From JACDBZ01 sp036262075 (lineage in GTDB: Bacteria > Chloroflexota > Limnocylindria > QHBO01), in NCBI GenBank assembly GCA_036262075.1, contig DATAJO010000020.1:1-31491 (forward strand): a stretch of 31,491 nucleotides of DNA, in the 5' to 3' direction. A program made the translations under genes and the position numbers. The stretch's first letter is position 1, and every line of letters begins with the position of its first letter. The notes below the pieces were generated by a model. It was not told the origin of the DNA. It searched no databases and was given only the letters and a program-made list of their open reading frames with translations. This document shows positions 29,479 to 31,491 of this stretch, in pieces.

Positions 29479-31491
29479 CTACTTGAACTTGAAGTAGGCG
29501 TCGTGGGTGCTGCCGTCGTTCAACGTCAGCGTCATGATCCGGCACTCACCGGCGTACGACTTCGGCGTCTTCCAGTTGAAGTGCCACTTCCCGTCGCCGT
29601 TGTACTGCAGTCCCGAGTTCGTCGTGTACGTCTCGATCTCATCGATACCGATCGTTCCCAGCGATCCGCAGTACACCGTTCGCGACGTGAGCGCGACGAA
29701 GCTCGACGGATCAGACACCGGCACGCCGTCGCGCGTGAGGCGCCACTTCACCGGAATGGCCTGTCCGGCCTTCGCGTTGTTGAGCGTCGAGGGATTCTCG
29801 ATCGGGGCGAAGAATCCTTCGAAGACGTACGGGCTGCTCGGATTCACCACCGAGAAGGTCGTGCTTGCGGGCGGTGCCTGAACATTGCCGGCCACGTCCG
29901 TGGCACGCGAGAGCAGTGTGTAGCTACCGGCGGCAGGGAAGCTCGAGAACGGAATCAGGCGATTCCAGGTCGTCGATCCCGTGGTGGCGTGCCAGATCGG
30001 CGTGCTGCTGGAGAAGTCGTTTCCCGTGCCGGTCCAATAGTCCCCCGCCGCGTTGCGCAATGCGACCGCGACGCTCTCCACGCCGGCGAGTCCGGAATCC
30101 GACCAGGTGCCGCAGGCATCACCCACGAAGGCGGTGCTGCAGCCCGCATTCCACTGGAATGCGTCGTAGCTCCCCGGCATCGGGAACGTGATCGCGCTGC
30201 TCGGAGCCAGTGCGTCGATCGTCACGGTCAGCGACCCGGACGGCCCACTCTGATTGCCGGCGGCATCCGTCGCCCGCGCCGAGATGGAGTGCGTCCCGTT
30301 GGAGAGCATCCCGGACGTGAAGCTCCAATTGCCGGCGGCATCCGTCGCCGTGGTCCCGAGAGGCGTCGCGCCGTCGAACACCGTCACGATGCTCAGGTCC
30401 TCGGCGGTGCCGTTGAACGTCGGGGTCTGGTCGTTCGTGACGTTGTCCGTCGACGAGCTGCCCGAATCACTTGCGGCGTCCAGATCAGGCGTCGACGGCG
30501 CCGCCGGCGCGGTGCGGTCGACGGTGACCGTCGGGCCGCTGGTCAGGGCGTTGCCGTTGCCGGCCGTGTCGGTCACGCCGGCGGCGCTGAGGCTCAGGAT
30601 GACCGTGCCCTCGCCGCAGCCGGTGAGCGTCACGGTGTAGGTGTCACCCAGGCCACTCATCGCGCCGACGAGGCAGCCGGAGGCCGTGCCGCCGACGCTG
30701 AAGTCAGTGGCGTTCAGGCCGAAGACGTTCTCGTCGAAGGTGACGTCGAAGACCAGATCGTTGGCCTTGGTGATGTTGTCGCTGCTCGAGGCGCCGGTGT
30801 CGGAGCCGGACTGCAGGTCGATGGTGGCCGCGGGCGCGGTGCGATCGATGAGCACCTCGGGACCGTCGGTGTCAGCCTCGGGGCCGGTGTTGCCGGCCGT
30901 GTCGCTGGCGCCGTCGGCGGCGAAGGTGACCGTGACGCTGCCCTCGTCGCAGTCGATGACGGTCAGCGTGTAGCTGTCGCCGGTGCCGGACAGGTCGTCG
31001 AGCATGCAGCCGGTGGCCGTGCCGGCCAGGCTGAAGTCTCCCAGCGTCACGCCGCTGACCGGCTCATCGAAGTCGACGTCGAACACCAGGCTGGCGGCCT
31101 TGGTGATGTCGTCATCGTCGGCGATGCCGGTGTCGGAGTCGGCCTGCAGGTCGATGGTGACCTCGGGAGGCGTCGTGTCATACGTGACGGTGTTGTCGGT
31201 GCTGGTGCTGGCGAGATTGAGGTTGCCAGCGGCATCCGAGGCGCCGTTGGCGCCGACCGTGGCGATGACGGTGCCGTCGCCGGTCATGCCGCTGACCGCG
31301 ACGTTGTAGGTCGTGCTGCCGCCGGTGACGGTGGCGGTCGTCGCGCCGGCCGTGCCGGACAGGGTTACGTCTGAAGCGGTGAAGCCGCTGACCGGCTCGC
31401 TGAAGACGACCGTGAAGTTGATCGGGCTGGCGTTGGTCGGATCAGCCTGGCCGCTGGCCTGGTTGATGGTGACCGTGGGCGCGGTGGTGTC
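29479..31491 (-). CDS. large surface protein with Ig-like repeats and PxKF domain, 5' truncated
   Basis: At least 670 residues are visible and the frame runs off the window end, so the N-terminus is missing. The visible part starts inside a bacterial Ig-like repeat. Three related repeats of about 105 residues follow one another, each with TAPTVTI/PPEVTIDLQ starts, an F(D/S)EPVSGVTLGDFSL-type strand and DAAGN or DTAGN ends. A different Ig-like domain (STPDLDAASDSGSSSTDNVT, then GSLTVTID) comes next. The C-terminus has GQAIPVKWRLTRDGVPVSDP and YAGECRIMTLTLNDGSTHDA, ending YFKFK, the PxKF domain. It is likely a secreted adhesion or S-layer-associated protein. Confidence 0.88.
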   Translation of the reverse strand, partial: DTTAPTVTINQASGQADPTNASPINFTVVFSEPVSGFTASDVTLSGTAGATTATVTGGSTTYNVAVSGMTGDGTVIATVGANGASDAAGNLNLASTSTDNTVTYDTTPPEVTIDLQADSDTGIADDDDITKAASLVFDVDFDEPVSGVTLGDFSLAGTATGCMLDDLSGTGDSYTLTVIDCDEGSVTVTFAADGASDTAGNTGPEADTDGPEVLIDRTAPAATIDLQSGSDTGASSSDNITKANDLVFDVTFDENVFGLNATDFSVGGTASGCLVGAMSGLGDTYTVTLTGCGEGTVILSLSAAGVTDTAGNGNALTSGPTVTVDRTAPAAPSTPDLDAASDSGSSSTDNVTNDQTPTFNGTAEDLSIVTVFDGATPLGTTATDAAGNWSFTSGMLSNGTHSISARATDAAGNQSGPSGSLTVTIDALAPSSAITFPMPGSYDAFQWNAGCSTAFVGDACGTWSDSGLAGVESVAVALRNAAGDYWTGTGNDFSSSTPIWHATTGSTTWNRLIPFSSFPAAGSYTLLSRATDVAGNVQAPPASTTFSVVNPSSPYVFEGFFAPIENPSTLNNAKAGQAIPVKWRLTRDGVPVSDPSSFVALTSRTVYCGSLGTIGIDEIETYTTNSGLQYNGDGKWHFNWKTPKSYAGECRIMTLTLNDGSTHDAYFKFK

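Noticed and set aside
29503..31374. Plus-strand open frame of 623 codons opposite the Ig-like gene
   Set aside because: Its repeats are the reverse image of the Ig-like domains on the minus strand, which carry recognisable motifs.

Overview
The window is about 70% G+C and densely coding on both strands. It carries an F420-type luciferase-like oxidoreductase, an exported protein with Cys-containing SLH repeats, a DUF6194 protein, a UBP-type zinc finger, and many genes that look leaderless with a TANNNT -10 box. This suggests a Chloroflexota genome (Limnocylindria-like) or, less likely, a high-GC actinobacterium. No rRNA, tRNA, CRISPR array, prophage or transposase was recognised. The 3' edge cuts through a large surface-protein gene.

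Layout. 265-1371 (+): a padR regulator and a frameshifted membrane protein. 7176-1395 (-): a seven-gene block (nucleotidyltransferase, MFS exporter, DUF1801, GNAT, MDR oxidoreductase, methyltransferase, RibD/DHFR-like) with several 4-bp GTGA/ATGA overlaps. 7213-8450: small genes for a UBP zinc finger, DUF6194 and a two-TM protein, plus a repetitive intergenic element. 8672-11652 (+): an ArsR-SRPBCC-RibD-hydrolase-RibD operon behind a promoter with a built-in palindromic operator. 11744-13196: Dps and two small membrane proteins. 13197-13959: a 0.76-kb gene-free region holding two near-identical 179-bp elements with inverted ends and several short tandem repeats. 13960-19644: a squalene-cyclase-like protein, GNAT, three-gene-scale hydrolase/VOC cassettes, a doubly frameshifted metallo-beta-lactamase-fold gene and an unusual ion channel. 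19751-23066: an LLM oxidoreductase, an unknown protein and an SLH-VanY cell-wall enzyme. 23141-28528: an M3 peptidase, a lipoprotein, two tiny divergent genes, a DUF885 protein and a J-domain fusion. 28700-31491: an acidic exported repeat protein and a truncated Ig-like/PxKF surface protein, convergent, with strong hairpins between them.

Most genes look like accessory housekeeping: detoxification or small-molecule modification (three RibD/DHFR-like reductases, three alpha/beta hydrolases, two VOC proteins, an MFS pump, an MDR reductase, an LLM enzyme), peptide turnover and envelope functions. I did not find a convincing new defence or biosynthetic system. The most interesting signals are non-coding: a recurrent TANNNT box 6-8 nt before start codons, the 179-bp inverted-end elements, a REPIN-like repeat, a palindrome covering the padR ribosome binding site, and three convergent gene pairs that share a CTAG as both stop codons.
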